DNA of 21,797 nucleotides from Candidatus Segatella caccae (GCA_900556395.1 USOQ01000045.1:1-21797); one strand, 5' to 3'. Shown: positions 7,437 to 15,740, counted from the first letter of the stretch. The notes: generated from the letters alone by a model not told the origin. A program made the numbers and translations.

Positions 7437-8778
7437 ACATAATTCTTCCCTCTTGATAGAAGCGAAGCATGTCGATGTTGAGGATAGCGAGGTATTTAGC
7501 CTGCAATTCGTTTTGCTTTGCTCGCAAGAGATTATCTTTACCCGTGCGAAGTTCCACGATGTTTTTCAGTCCCAGTCTGAACTGTTCGCTCAGCAAGTCA
7601 TAGCTTTGTTGGGCACTCTCCCTGCTCACCTTGGCAGCTTGGTATTGGCTTTGGTTGGTGTTAGCTTGTAGCCAATAGTTTTCGATGGTGGAGTAGAGCT
7701 CAGTCTGCTGGTTCTTCATGTCGAGCAGAATTTGCTGTTGCTGTATGCAAGCTTTATTGACAGCAGTCTTTGTTTGTCGATTGTCGAAGATAGGGATGCT
7801 CACGCTGATGCCTGCACCCACATTGAAGTTGTTTTTGAGTTGAGTACCCCATCCTGTGGTGTTCATAGAGGTGGTGCTGGTAGAAATGCCTGCGTTAGCC
7901 CCGATGGTAGGCAGTTTGCTTGCTTTGGCTATCTTGATGTTGAGTTCATTCTGTGCCAACTGGTTTTGATACACCTTCATTTCGGGTCTACGGTCGAGCG
8001 CAGCATTATAAACACTCTGCAGAGCAGGAATATCTGCCAAAGCCATAGCCTCGGTGGCAGTGGGTTCTGCTATATCAAAAGCTTCTTCGCTGGTAATCTG
8101 TAGCAGTTGTTTGAGTTGTCGTTTATAGTTTTTCACATTGTTCTCAGCTTCCACGATGTTATATTCATCTTGTGCTCTTTGTGCAGAAAGTTGAGCCAAA
8201 TCGGCTTTCGACATCTTGCCAATCTTCACCATTTCCTCGCCTCGCTTTTCATTCTCCACACTCGACTTATAGCTCTCTCGGTTTACGTTGATGGCTTCTG
8301 TGGAGTAGAGTATTTGGATGTAGAGCTGTGCTATCTGCTCTTGCAGTTGTGCTGCCTGGGAGGCAGAATCGAGTTGAGCCTCTTCGCCCACCAACTTGTT
8401 GAGTTTCATCTGTGCTTGGCGTTTACCACCATCGTAGAGTGTGTAGTTGCCCATCACGCTATAGGTGCCGTTGTAGTATGACTTGTCGACGGAAGCTTTC
8501 GAATATCCGTCACTCGAGATACCGTTTTGCACCCACGGAGTGTAGTTGACACTTTGATTTGTACTGGCGCTGAGCGACGGCAGCAGAGCTGCCTTAGACT
8601 GCAAATAGTCTTCGTGCGCACTCTGCGCTTGAAGTCTTGTCTTCTGTAGCGCGATGTTGTTGGTCAAGGCGTAGTCGATGCAGTCTTTCAAACTCCATTG
8701 GCGCGCACTCGCATGGTAGGGAGTTGCGGCAACGAGTAAGCCGATGATAACCTTTCCGATAGTTTTTACTTTTTTCAT
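7435..8778 (-). CDS. TolC-family outer-membrane efflux protein
   Basis: A 447-aa outer-membrane factor. A signal peptide covers about residues 1-25 (cleavage near HASA/RQW). The mature part starts with the typical WSLKDCIDYALTNNIALQ repeat of OEP proteins, and the rest is long alpha-helical coiled-coil sequence in two homologous halves, each ending in short Tyr/Gly/Ser-rich strand segments, as expected for a trimeric alpha-barrel/beta-barrel conduit. No lipobox is seen. It is the first gene of a four-gene operon with a complete set of export-pump parts. It is transcribed away from the B12 operon, and the 427-bp gap between them holds both control regions. Confidence 0.92.
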   Translation of the reverse strand: MKKVKTIGKVIIGLLVAATPYHASARQWSLKDCIDYALTNNIALQKTRLQAQSAHEDYLQSKAALLPSLSASTNQSVNYTPWVQNGISSDGYSKASVDKSYYNGTYSVMGNYTLYDGGKRQAQMKLNKLVGEEAQLDSASQAAQLQEQIAQLYIQILYSTEAINVNRESYKSSVENEKRGEEMVKIGKMSKADLAQLSAQRAQDEYNIVEAENNVKNYKRQLKQLLQITSEEAFDIAEPTATEAMALADIPALQSVYNAALDRRPEMKVYQNQLAQNELNIKIAKASKLPTIGANAGISTSTTSMNTTGWGTQLKNNFNVGAGISVSIPIFDNRQTKTAVNKACIQQQQILLDMKNQQTELYSTIENYWLQANTNQSQYQAAKVSRESAQQSYDLLSEQFRLGLKNIVELRTGKDNLLRAKQNELQAKYLAILNIDMLRFYQEGRIM

Positions 8779-8860
8779 TCCTAAAATTATTATGTTGATT
8801 TTCTGCTTTTTATAGATTCTCTTATTTAAAAAGGGTTTATTGAGTGTGTATTTTTTTTAA

Positions 8861-8868
8861 CAAAAATA
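8861..8868 (-). promoter_or_regulatory. Possible -7 element of the export operon
   Basis: On the minus strand this reads TATTTTTG, a full TAnnTTTG match 83 bp upstream of the TolC-like ATG. No convincing TTTG lies about 20 nt upstream, so the call is tentative. It is immediately next to the -33 element of the opposing btuB promoter, so the two may compete. Confidence 0.35.
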
Positions 8869-8879
8869 AACGCCAATGC

Positions 8880-8910
8880 TTGGCAGGTTCATATTTTTTA
8901 TTTACCTTTG
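8880..8910 (+). promoter_or_regulatory. Promoter of the B12 operon
   Basis: TTG at 8880-8882 is followed after 20 nt by TACCTTTG (8903-8910), a full -7 match. The predicted start near 8917 places the whole cobalamin aptamer (8948-9110) in the leader of the btuB mRNA. Confidence 0.7.
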
Positions 8911-8947
8911 CAACCGCAATTGGTTCGCTGTCATCTTCGTTCCGTTT

Positions 8948-9110
8948 AGGCAATAGAAGGTGCTGCGATGAAAAGGGAATCAGGTGAGAAGCCTGAGCAG
9001 TCCCGCTGCTGTATGCGTCTTATTGGGCAAGCACGATGGTCACTGACATTTTTTCGGGAAGACCGCTTGAACGAGTTTGACGACGCGAGCCAGAAGACCT
9101 GCCGTTGCCT
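8948..9110 (+). promoter_or_regulatory. Cobalamin (adenosylcobalamin) riboswitch aptamer
   Basis: Hallmarks in order: AAGGGAA, GGTGAGAAGCC, GCAGTCCCGCTGCTGT, GGTCACTG, GGGAAG, and the B12 box AGCCAGAAGACCTGCC at 9088-9103. Terminal helix P1 can form from AGGCAA (8948-8953) and TTGCCT (9105-9110). The first codon of btuB is at 9206, leaving 95 nt for an expression platform. That spacer contains a short hairpin AGCCT/AGGCT (9153-9157 with 9166-9170) followed by TTT, which could be a weak terminator or part of a ribosome-site switch. Cobalamin binding should lower expression of the uptake operon. Confidence 0.95.
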
Positions 9111-9205
9111 GAGTCTATCTATATAATATAGGTATATTCTCTGTTGCCATCCAGCCTCGTGGGTTAGGCTTTTGTGAAGGCGTAAGACATTATTTTTTAG
9201 AAGAG

Positions 9206-11119
9206 ATGAAGAAAATCTGCAAAGGATTATTGTGCCTCTGTGTGATGCCCTGTCATGCGCAGAATGTAGGTACGATTCATCGCGATACGCTCTCGCTCGA
9301 CGAGGTGGTGTGTGTGGGCGAGCGCCCTCATTACCTTACACCCAGTCAGACCCTCCAGGGCGAGATGCTGCAGAGCCTGTCTACCACCTCCGTGGCCGAT
9401 GCCCTGAAGTATTTCTCGGGTGTGCAGATCAAGGACTATGGTGGACTGGGCGGACTGAAGACCGTCAACGTGCGGTCGCTCGGATCGCAGCATGTGGGCG
9501 TGTATCTCGACGGCATTCGTATCACCAACGCACAGAACGGACAGGTGGATTTGGGCAAGTATTCTTTGTCCAACATGGAGTCGGTGTCGCTATACAACGC
9601 CAACAGGAACGAGCGTCTGCAGTCGGCTTCCGAGTACGCCTCGGCTGCTACGGTCTATATGCAGACCCGTCGTCCCGACCGCACTATGCTGACGGGCGAG
9701 TATGGAATGGGATCGTTTGGACTGCAGAAAGCCAAGCTCTATTTCGCCTTGAAGAACTGGCTCTTTGTAGATGGCGAATATCAGCACAGCGACGGCGACT
9801 ATAAGTTCCGGTTCCAGTCGGCTTCGGAAGACACGATAGGGCGCCGTCACAATTCCGACATCACCTTCTACCGGCTTGAGGCAGCAGGCTTCTATCGGGG
9901 ACTGTCGGTCCACACCTATTATTATAACTCCGAAAGGGGCTTGCCAGGTCCTGTCGTCAGGCGACTCTCCGACCAATGGGACTCCACCGACCGGCAATGG
10001 GATCAGAACTTCTTCGCACAGGCTTCGTATAAGAAACTGTGGAGCCGTTTCGGTCTGAAGGCCAATATGAAGTATGCGTTCGACTATCTGCATTATCTGC
10101 AGGACCCATCGACCAATGCTGCTGCCATGTACTGCAACAACCACTACACCCAACAGGATGTTTATGCTTCTGTATCAGGGTCTTACAATACGCACTATAT
10201 TTCTGTTACAGCCAGCACTGACTTGCGATGGTCTGACCTCAACTGCGATGTCTATCATTTCAACTATGTCTATCGCATCGACTCTAAGTCGCTCCTCTCA
10301 CTCATTGGCTCCTATAAGGGATGGGAGGCCAATGTGGCGCTGCTCTACACCCAAGTGCAGGATCATACCGTGGCACAGGCTGACGCCATGCAGAAGCTCA
10401 CGCCCATGTTCCTGCTCTCGTATAAAAAGGGAGGCTGGATCCTTAGGGCTTTCCACAAGCGCATCTTCCGTGTGCCCACGCTCAACGACCTGTACTACAC
10501 GCTGGTGGGCAACACGTAGTTGCAGCCCGAATACACCTCGCAATGGGATGCGGGAGCCGACTATCGTGGCAAATATCTGCACTTTGCCCTCGACGCTTAC
10601 TATAACGAAATAAGCGACAAGATAGTGGCGATTCCGATGAAGTGCCAGTTCCGCTGGTCGATGGTCAACTTTGGCAAGGTGAAGTCGTACGGACTTTCCT
10701 TATCAGGCGGATACAACCAGGAGTGGGGTAGATTCTCGCTCTCTGCCAATGCCAACTACACGTGCCAGATAGACCGCGACTACACGCAGCCCAGCGCTCC
10801 GGAATATAAGAACTACATTCCCTATTCGCCCATGCACTCAGGCTCGGGCATCATCGATTTGGGGTATCGGTCGTATAGCCTCTGCACCTCGTTCCTTTAC
10901 ACAGGTGAGCGGTTTGCCTTGCTTTCCAACAATTCCGACGACCTTTTGGGCGATTGGTATACGGTGGACGTGAAGCTGAATAAGCGCTTCTTCTTAGGTA
11001 GATATGTGCTGCAAGCCACCTTAGAATGTAATAATCTCACCGACTCGCATCATGAGGTGGTGAAGCGTTATCCCATGCCGGGAAGAAACTACAAGATGAC
11101 CTTGAAATTTGAAATGTAG
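9206..11119 (+). pseudogene. btuB: TonB-dependent cobalamin receptor BtuB, interrupted by an in-frame TAG
   Basis: The frame encodes an outer-membrane TonB-dependent transporter of about 637 codons: signal peptide (about 1-18, ending CHAQ), a plug with VADALKYFSGVQIKDYGG and VRSLGSQHVGVYLDGIRI, and a beta-barrel ending in the aromatic-rich C terminus NYKMTLKFEM. Cobalamin as substrate follows from the riboswitch and the BtuG/BtuF-type neighbours. Codon 438 is TAG (10517-10519), inside the conserved barrel stretch GNT-stop-LQPEYTSQ, where homologues usually have a residue such as Asn before L-K/Q-PEY. The frame, similarity and codon use continue unbroken for another 199 codons to TAG at 11117-11119. 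Translation stopping at codon 438 would give a plug plus about half a barrel, which should not be functional. Readthrough, a recent nonsense mutation or a base-call error are all possible. Confidence 0.88.
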
Positions 11120-11129
11120 AGTTTTTCTC

Positions 11130-11163
11130 AGGAGTAAAGGAGTTAAGAAGTTAAGGAGTTAAG
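11130..11163 (+). repeat. Octanucleotide tandem repeat between btuB and the BtuG-like gene
   Basis: AGGAGTAA, AGGAGTTA, AGAAGTTA and AGGAGTTA follow one another without gaps, plus a trailing AG. The array begins 10 nt after the btuB stop codon and ends 12 nt before the next ATG at 11176. Its AGGAG cores resemble Shine-Dalgarno sequences, but the last core lies about 17 nt from the start codon. Confidence 0.75.
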
Positions 11164-11175
11164 ACAATACTAAAT

Positions 11176-12291
11176 ATGAACATTCGTAAACACATTATAG
11201 GGCTCTATGCTGTCGCCATCGTCTTGTCAATGATGCTTGCAGGATGTCGCATGGAGGTAAACGACGAGGTGGCTGTCAGCCATCCCACAGCATCCGACGA
11301 CCGGCTGCTCGTACTCTGTGAGGGATTGTGGGGAATGGACAACTCCACCATCTCGTTCATCGACCATGGTGTGCTTACCAACAAATGGTTTCGCCAACAG
11401 AATGCTCATCAGCGTCTTGGAGATACGGGTAATGACCTGCTGATGGTGAACGACACGCTGATAGCTATCTCTGTGAACTGGTCGAACATCATCCAGTACA
11501 TTCGCCCCGACGGAACCGCCATAGCTGCCACAGAGGACATCCCCAACAATCGCAAGTTGGCTACTGATGGCGAATACCTGTATTGCACCTCGTATGCCAA
11601 CAATGGCTATGTGGCGAAGATAGACTTGCGCACGAAGAAGATTGTAGATACTTGCCCAGTGGGCTATGAGCCTGAAGGTATAGCCTTTTATCGTGGCCGC
11701 CTCTTTGTGGCGAATACAGGAGGCTATTCTTCGCAAGCAAGCCACGACTACGAGTCTACTATTTCGGTCATCGATGCTCAGACGATGAAGGAGTTGAAGC
11801 GTATCGACACGGGTTGCATCAATCTCTTTGGTAATATGTCGCAAGAGGGACAGTTTCTTTGTATTAATTCTGTGGGCGACTATTACAAGGAGCCAGGACG
11901 CTGCGTTGTGCTCAACATGCAGAGTGAAGAGTTTCGCGTGTTCGACTTCCCCGTGACCTACAATTGTAGCTATGGTGGAAAGTTCTACACTATAGGCTCA
12001 AGTTTCTCTTACATCACAAACACCTATGAGTTCTCCATTCATACCATCCAGTTGCCTTCACTTCGGGTGGAGGAAGGACTTGGGGAATATGACGCAGCCC
12101 TGCCCACCATCAAGCAGATGCAGTCGCCCTACGGCATTTACATCTCGCCCCACTCAGGACATCTCTACGTTTCGGATGCTCGCAGCTACGTCACCAATGG
12201 CTACGTCTACGAGTTCGACCGCAATGGCATGTTGCTCAATAAGTATAGTCTTAAGGGCATTAATCCTGCCCACTTTTTGGCGTTGCCGTGA
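11176..12291 (+). CDS. btuG: BtuG-like surface beta-propeller lipoprotein, cobalamin capture
   Basis: A 371-aa lipoprotein with lipobox LAGC (Cys24). The mature part is a YncE/YVTN-type beta-propeller: repeated blades such as KLATDGEYLYCTSYANNGYV, GYEPEGIAFYRGRLFVANTG, STISVIDAQTMKELKRIDTG and SPYGIYISPHSGHLYVSDA. In Bacteroides, BtuG proteins of this architecture bind cobalamin at the cell surface with very high affinity and sit on BtuB as a lid. Position directly after btuB under the cobalamin riboswitch strongly supports the same job. The gap from btuB is 56 bp and holds the octamer repeat. Export to the outer leaflet is inferred from the family and the acidic residues after Cys24 (RMEVNDE). 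Confidence 0.88.
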   Translation: MNIRKHIIGLYAVAIVLSMMLAGCRMEVNDEVAVSHPTASDDRLLVLCEGLWGMDNSTISFIDHGVLTNKWFRQQNAHQRLGDTGNDLLMVNDTLIAISVNWSNIIQYIRPDGTAIAATEDIPNNRKLATDGEYLYCTSYANNGYVAKIDLRTKKIVDTCPVGYEPEGIAFYRGRLFVANTGGYSSQASHDYESTISVIDAQTMKELKRIDTGCINLFGNMSQEGQFLCINSVGDYYKEPGRCVVLNMQSEEFRVFDFPVTYNCSYGGKFYTIGSSFSYITNTYEFSIHTIQLPSLRVEEGLGEYDAALPTIKQMQSPYGIYISPHSGHLYVSDARSYVTNGYVYEFDRNGMLLNKYSLKGINPAHFLALP

Positions 12292-12415
12292 AGCACAGGG
12301 GAAGTTGAGTCAGGGCGTGAGGAACTTACTTGTGGTAAATTCAGTAATATAATAGACAATGAATAAGATCAAACAACACAATATTTATTAATTTTTTAAG
12401 TTTAACTAAAAGAAA

Positions 12416-13207
12416 ATGAAGAAGTATTTTTATTTGTTGGCGCTCGTATGCGCTACTGGTTTTTTGGCATCATGTAGTGAAGATGATGGTCCTGAGGAGC
12501 CCAATTACGAAACTGTAGATTTCGAGGGGGATTACTGGAACGCTCTGATTGACCCAAAACAGTCTATGGGCAAGTTGCTCTATGGTGAATCAGGAATGGG
12601 ATATGAAGAGGACAATGGCGTGTACGAGTGGACCGACGCAACTACAAAGTTGCACTCCAAACTCAACGAGTCTTATGGTTCATGGGCTTATTGGAACGGC
12701 GGAGTGGCAGTATCCAACTACACCTGCAATATTGCTGACGGAGGCCCCAACACACAGCTCTCTTTGCCTACAGGCATGGCAGCACACTCGGGCAACAACT
12801 TCGTAGTGGCTTACGGCTATAATGACGGTGGATGGGACTCTTGTCCTGTCATCGACTTCAAGGACGGCGTGGCACGCAAAATCAAGGGACTTTGGGTTAC
12901 AAATAACTCTTATTTCCTCAACTCGCTTAGCAATGGAGATAGCTACAACTCGGCAGCCACAGACGCCACCTTCATCGACGTAACCTTCGAGGGTTTCGAT
13001 GCAGCAGGCCTCTCTCAGGGCAAGGTGAAATGTCGCCTGCAGGACGGCAAGACCTCACTTACCGACTGGAAGTATGTAGACCTTAGTTCGTTAGGAGCTG
13101 TCAACAGTTTGAAGGTGAACTACGAGTTCTCTGACGACCAGAAGAACAGCCATGGTTTTACTGCTCCTGCCTATGTCGCTATCGACGACGTGCAGATTTA
13201 CAAGTAA
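12416..13207 (+). CDS. DUF4465-type surface lipoprotein, candidate BtuH-like cobalamin binder
   Basis: A 263-aa lipoprotein with lipobox LASC (Cys20) followed by SEDDGPEE, the acidic pattern associated with surface export in Bacteroidota. The mature sequence has DUF4465 features: FEGDYWNALIDPKQ near the N terminus, a WNGGVAVSNY block, AYGYNDGGWDSCPVIDF, the WVTNNSYFLNSLSNGDSY segment (about 162-179) and the C-terminal PAYVAIDDVQIYK. It looks like a single beta-sandwich domain. Members of this group are found in Bacteroidota B12 loci, and I believe BtuH, a described surface cobalamin-binding lipoprotein, belongs here, but that equivalence is from memory. The 124-bp gap upstream is the longest inside the operon and no internal promoter match was seen in it. 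Confidence 0.8.
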   Translation: MKKYFYLLALVCATGFLASCSEDDGPEEPNYETVDFEGDYWNALIDPKQSMGKLLYGESGMGYEEDNGVYEWTDATTKLHSKLNESYGSWAYWNGGVAVSNYTCNIADGGPNTQLSLPTGMAAHSGNNFVVAYGYNDGGWDSCPVIDFKDGVARKIKGLWVTNNSYFLNSLSNGDSYNSAATDATFIDVTFEGFDAAGLSQGKVKCRLQDGKTSLTDWKYVDLSSLGAVNSLKVNYEFSDDQKNSHGFTAPAYVAIDDVQIYK

Positions 13208-13221
13208 ACAAACAATAAAAC

Positions 13222-14355
13222 ATGTACAAAACTACTACGAGAAAAAAGATTTTATCCCTCTGTCTGCTGACTCTGTCGCAGGCAGGATGGGCGCAGACAC
13301 AAACTGTTCAGGTGCTGGAGTTTCATCCAGCACCCGGACAGTTTGTAAACGTTTTGCCGGAGGCTGATGCCAATTCCACCCAGGACGACGTGAACAGGCG
13401 ATGTGAGGACCTGCTGAATGACAAAGATAATGTTATCAGTTTGGGAACCTATGGCGGCTACATCACTATGAAGTTCGACCATCCGATAGAGAACAAACAT
13501 GGCTCTGATTTCCTCGTCTTGGGCAACGGAATGTATGCAATCGACGACCCAAAATATGGTAAGGAGACTATCGGTGGATCCATAGAGCCTGGCATCGTAT
13601 ATGTGGGAGTGGGCGACAACCTCGAAACAGCCAAATGGTATGAGTTGGCAGGCTCGGAATTCTACACCAATGAAATTCACGACTTCGAGATTACTTACTT
13701 CAAGCCAACCACCGAAGCCTGTGAACATCAGCTATTTAGATCTGTCTGCGATAACTATATCAAGTGGAATTGTACATGGACCGACGCCAAGGGAGAGCGA
13801 CGCGACTCCACTGGCTATCACATCAAAAATCAATATCATCTTCAGACCTATTGGCCCAAGTGGGAGGACAAGGAGCAACTCACCTTTAAGGGCGGATGCT
13901 TGCCCAACAATGCCGTGATGTATTCTCCTCAGTACTGGGTGCAATATCGCTACGCCAAAGATGCCTATGGCTATGCTGACGCTTGTCCAGCTAATGACTC
14001 GCTCTATTCGTCTTTCGACATCAACTGGGCTGTCGACGAGAAAGGCAATCCTGTAGCCCTCGACCATATCGACTATATTCGTGTCATGACGGGCATCTTC
14101 CAGTATTGTGGTTGGTTGGGCGAAACTTCTACGGAGATAACGTCTGTTGTCGACCTTCATCTCATCGATGGCTACGATGAAAATCCTTACGTCATTACTC
14201 CTCGCGAGCGTCCTACGACAGGTATCTTGTTGCCTACAGTGAATGTGGCAAACCGTCGTACTGATAAAGCCTATTACACGCTTACAGGTCAACGAGTGGA
14301 TCGGGTAGAGCGTGGTAAGATCTATATTCATCAAGGTAAGAAAGTGGTTTTCTAA
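13222..14355 (+). CDS. Secreted protein of unknown function in the B12 operon, with a sorting-like C-terminal tail
   Basis: A 377-aa protein with a Sec signal peptide (about 1-24, cleavage near GWA/Q) and no lipobox. The body is rich in Tyr and Trp and has recognisable blocks ISLGTYGGYITMKFDHP, HGSDFLVLGNGMY, EPGIVYVGVGDN and DHIDYIRVMTGIFQYCGWLG; I know similar sequences only as Bacteroidota cell-surface proteins near B12 genes. Cysteines are present at several places in the mature part. The last 28 residues (350-377) read YYTLTGQRV, a basic turn, then GKIYIHQGKKVV, resembling the short C-terminal tails common on secreted Prevotella proteins and related to type IX sorting tails. It lies 14 bp after the DUF4465 gene and 22 bp before btuF, so it is firmly in the operon. 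A direct cobalamin role is inference. Confidence 0.85.
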   Translation: MYKTTTRKKILSLCLLTLSQAGWAQTQTVQVLEFHPAPGQFVNVLPEADANSTQDDVNRRCEDLLNDKDNVISLGTYGGYITMKFDHPIENKHGSDFLVLGNGMYAIDDPKYGKETIGGSIEPGIVYVGVGDNLETAKWYELAGSEFYTNEIHDFEITYFKPTTEACEHQLFRSVCDNYIKWNCTWTDAKGERRDSTGYHIKNQYHLQTYWPKWEDKEQLTFKGGCLPNNAVMYSPQYWVQYRYAKDAYGYADACPANDSLYSSFDINWAVDEKGNPVALDHIDYIRVMTGIFQYCGWLGETSTEITSVVDLHLIDGYDENPYVITPRERPTTGILLPTVNVANRRTDKAYYTLTGQRVDRVERGKIYIHQGKKVVF

Positions 14356-14377
14356 AGATTCTTGAACAAAATAAAAA

Positions 14378-15568
14378 ATGAAACTTTTATTTAAATATTT
14401 GTTGCTATGGGCTGTCGTGATGATGCTTTATGCCTGTGGTGGAAAAGTAAACTCGACCCATGATTCTGATGGCGACACCCTGCAACTCAAGTATGCGCAA
14501 TACTTGCAACTCATCCATCATGATGGTTTTACAGAAGCCCTTGTGCTCAATCCCTGGAGCCAGGGCAAGCTACTCCATCGTTATCTCTTGGTGCCTAAAG
14601 GCAAGGCAGGTGATAGAGTGGTGGTAGGCTTGCAGAAAACTATGTCGGATGACGCCACGCCTTGTGATGTCGTTCGCACACCTGTCACGAAGAGCGTCAT
14701 CACTTCATCAGCTCATTGTCAGTTACTCTACGAGTTAGCCTGCCAACAAGCCATCTCAGGAGTTTGCGACCTTGAGTATATGTTGATTCCCGATGTGCAG
14801 AAACGAGCTTCACGGAAGTCAGCCCACGGCATCGTTAATTGTGGTTCATCTATGCAGCCCGATATCGAGCGTATCATGGCGTCGCACCCTGAGGTCATCC
14901 TGGTTTCTCCTTTTGAGAATAGTGGTGGTTACGGCAAACTTTCGGATATGAACATCCCGCTGGTTGAGGCTGCCGATTATATGGAAACATCACCCTTAGG
15001 ACGAGCTGAATGGATCAAGTTTTATGGTATGCTCTTTGAGCCTTCTCAGGGCGATGCCGTCGCTTCTACGCGAGCAAAAGCTCTCTTTGCCGACATCGAG
15101 CGCGCTTACTTACGTCTTAAAGACTATGCTTCTCGTTTGCCTTTAGGTTATTCTGTGCTCACAGAGCGTAAGACTGGCGGTGTTTGGTATGTACCAGGTG
15201 GTCGTAGTACGATTGGTCAGATGCTGCACGATGCGCATGCTCGTTACCTCTTTGCTGATGATCAGCATAGCGGCAGTTTGTCTATGAGCCCAGAGCAGAT
15301 TTTAGCTCATGCCACTGAGGTGGATGTGTGGGCCACCAAGTATTGGGGAAATCATCCTCTTTCTCGCTCTCAGCTACTACAGGAATATACGGGCTACAGT
15401 CTTCTTCAAGCCATGAAGACGGGGCGGGTCTATCAAGCTTCCACCAGTTCTCAACCTTATTTTGAGGAAACCAGTTTTCATCCAGAGCGACTCCTCCGTG
15501 AGTTTATCTTACTCTCGCATCCTGAAGCTCAAAAGCAATTAGGAAAATTGCGATATTATCAGAAATAG
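14378..15568 (+). CDS. btuF: BtuF-like periplasmic cobalamin-binding lipoprotein (Peripla_BP_2)
   Basis: A 396-aa lipoprotein with lipobox LYAC (Cys20). It is a class III (helical-backbone, Fe3+-siderophore/B12 type) substrate-binding protein: an N-terminal lobe with LNPWSQGKLLHRYLLVPKG, the AHGIVNCGSSMQPDIERIMASHPEVILVSP segment spanning the lobe, and a C-terminal lobe with GGVWYVPGGRSTIGQMLHDA and MSPEQILAHATEVDVW. Cobalamin is the likely ligand from its place in the riboswitch operon; heme or siderophore binding is the usual alternative for the family. No btuC permease or btuD ATPase follows, although these commonly accompany btuF. It ends with TAG, which shows that TAG acts as an ordinary stop codon in this genome. 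Confidence 0.85.
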   Translation: MKLLFKYLLLWAVVMMLYACGGKVNSTHDSDGDTLQLKYAQYLQLIHHDGFTEALVLNPWSQGKLLHRYLLVPKGKAGDRVVVGLQKTMSDDATPCDVVRTPVTKSVITSSAHCQLLYELACQQAISGVCDLEYMLIPDVQKRASRKSAHGIVNCGSSMQPDIERIMASHPEVILVSPFENSGGYGKLSDMNIPLVEAADYMETSPLGRAEWIKFYGMLFEPSQGDAVASTRAKALFADIERAYLRLKDYASRLPLGYSVLTERKTGGVWYVPGGRSTIGQMLHDAHARYLFADDQHSGSLSMSPEQILAHATEVDVWATKYWGNHPLSRSQLLQEYTGYSLLQAMKTGRVYQASTSSQPYFEETSFHPERLLREFILLSHPEAQKQLGKLRYYQK

Positions 15569-15664
15569 TTGATTTTGATTTAAAAAAATGTAACTACTCA
15601 ACACCCCTATAATAAACTTCGCGTAACTAAAACTCTTAAACTTGATTAAAAGTTCCGTTTAAAG

Positions 15665-15740
15665 CCTTTGAACATGTATTCAGAACCTTTGAACGGGTAT
15701 TCAGAGCTTTTGAACGTATGTACAAAAGCTTTGGATAGAG
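15665..15740. repeat. Degenerate 21-nt tandem repeat
   Basis: Units begin at 15665 and 15686 (each 21 nt, starting CCTTTGAAC and sharing GTATTCAGA), then a third (CTTTTGAACGTATGTACAAAAG, broken: first part at 15707-15717, remainder to 15728) and a truncated fourth at 15729-15740. The third unit forms an 11-bp hairpin with one G-T pair: CAGAGCTTTTG (15702-15712) with CAAAAGCTTTG (15723-15733). Confidence 0.65.

Noticed and set aside
4134..8778. A new type of transport system
   Set aside because: All four proteins fit the known MacA/MacB/TolC architecture; the split ATPase and permease is common in Bacteroidota.
10517..10519. Recoding of TAG as a sense codon (as in some phages infecting Prevotella)
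   Set aside because: btuF ends with TAG at 15566-15568 and btuB itself ends with TAG at 11117-11119, both at sensible family ends, and no other gene in the window contains an internal TAG.
10520..11119. Second half of btuB as an independent gene starting at TTG 10520
   Set aside because: It has no signal peptide and begins mid-barrel; it aligns as the direct continuation of the receptor.
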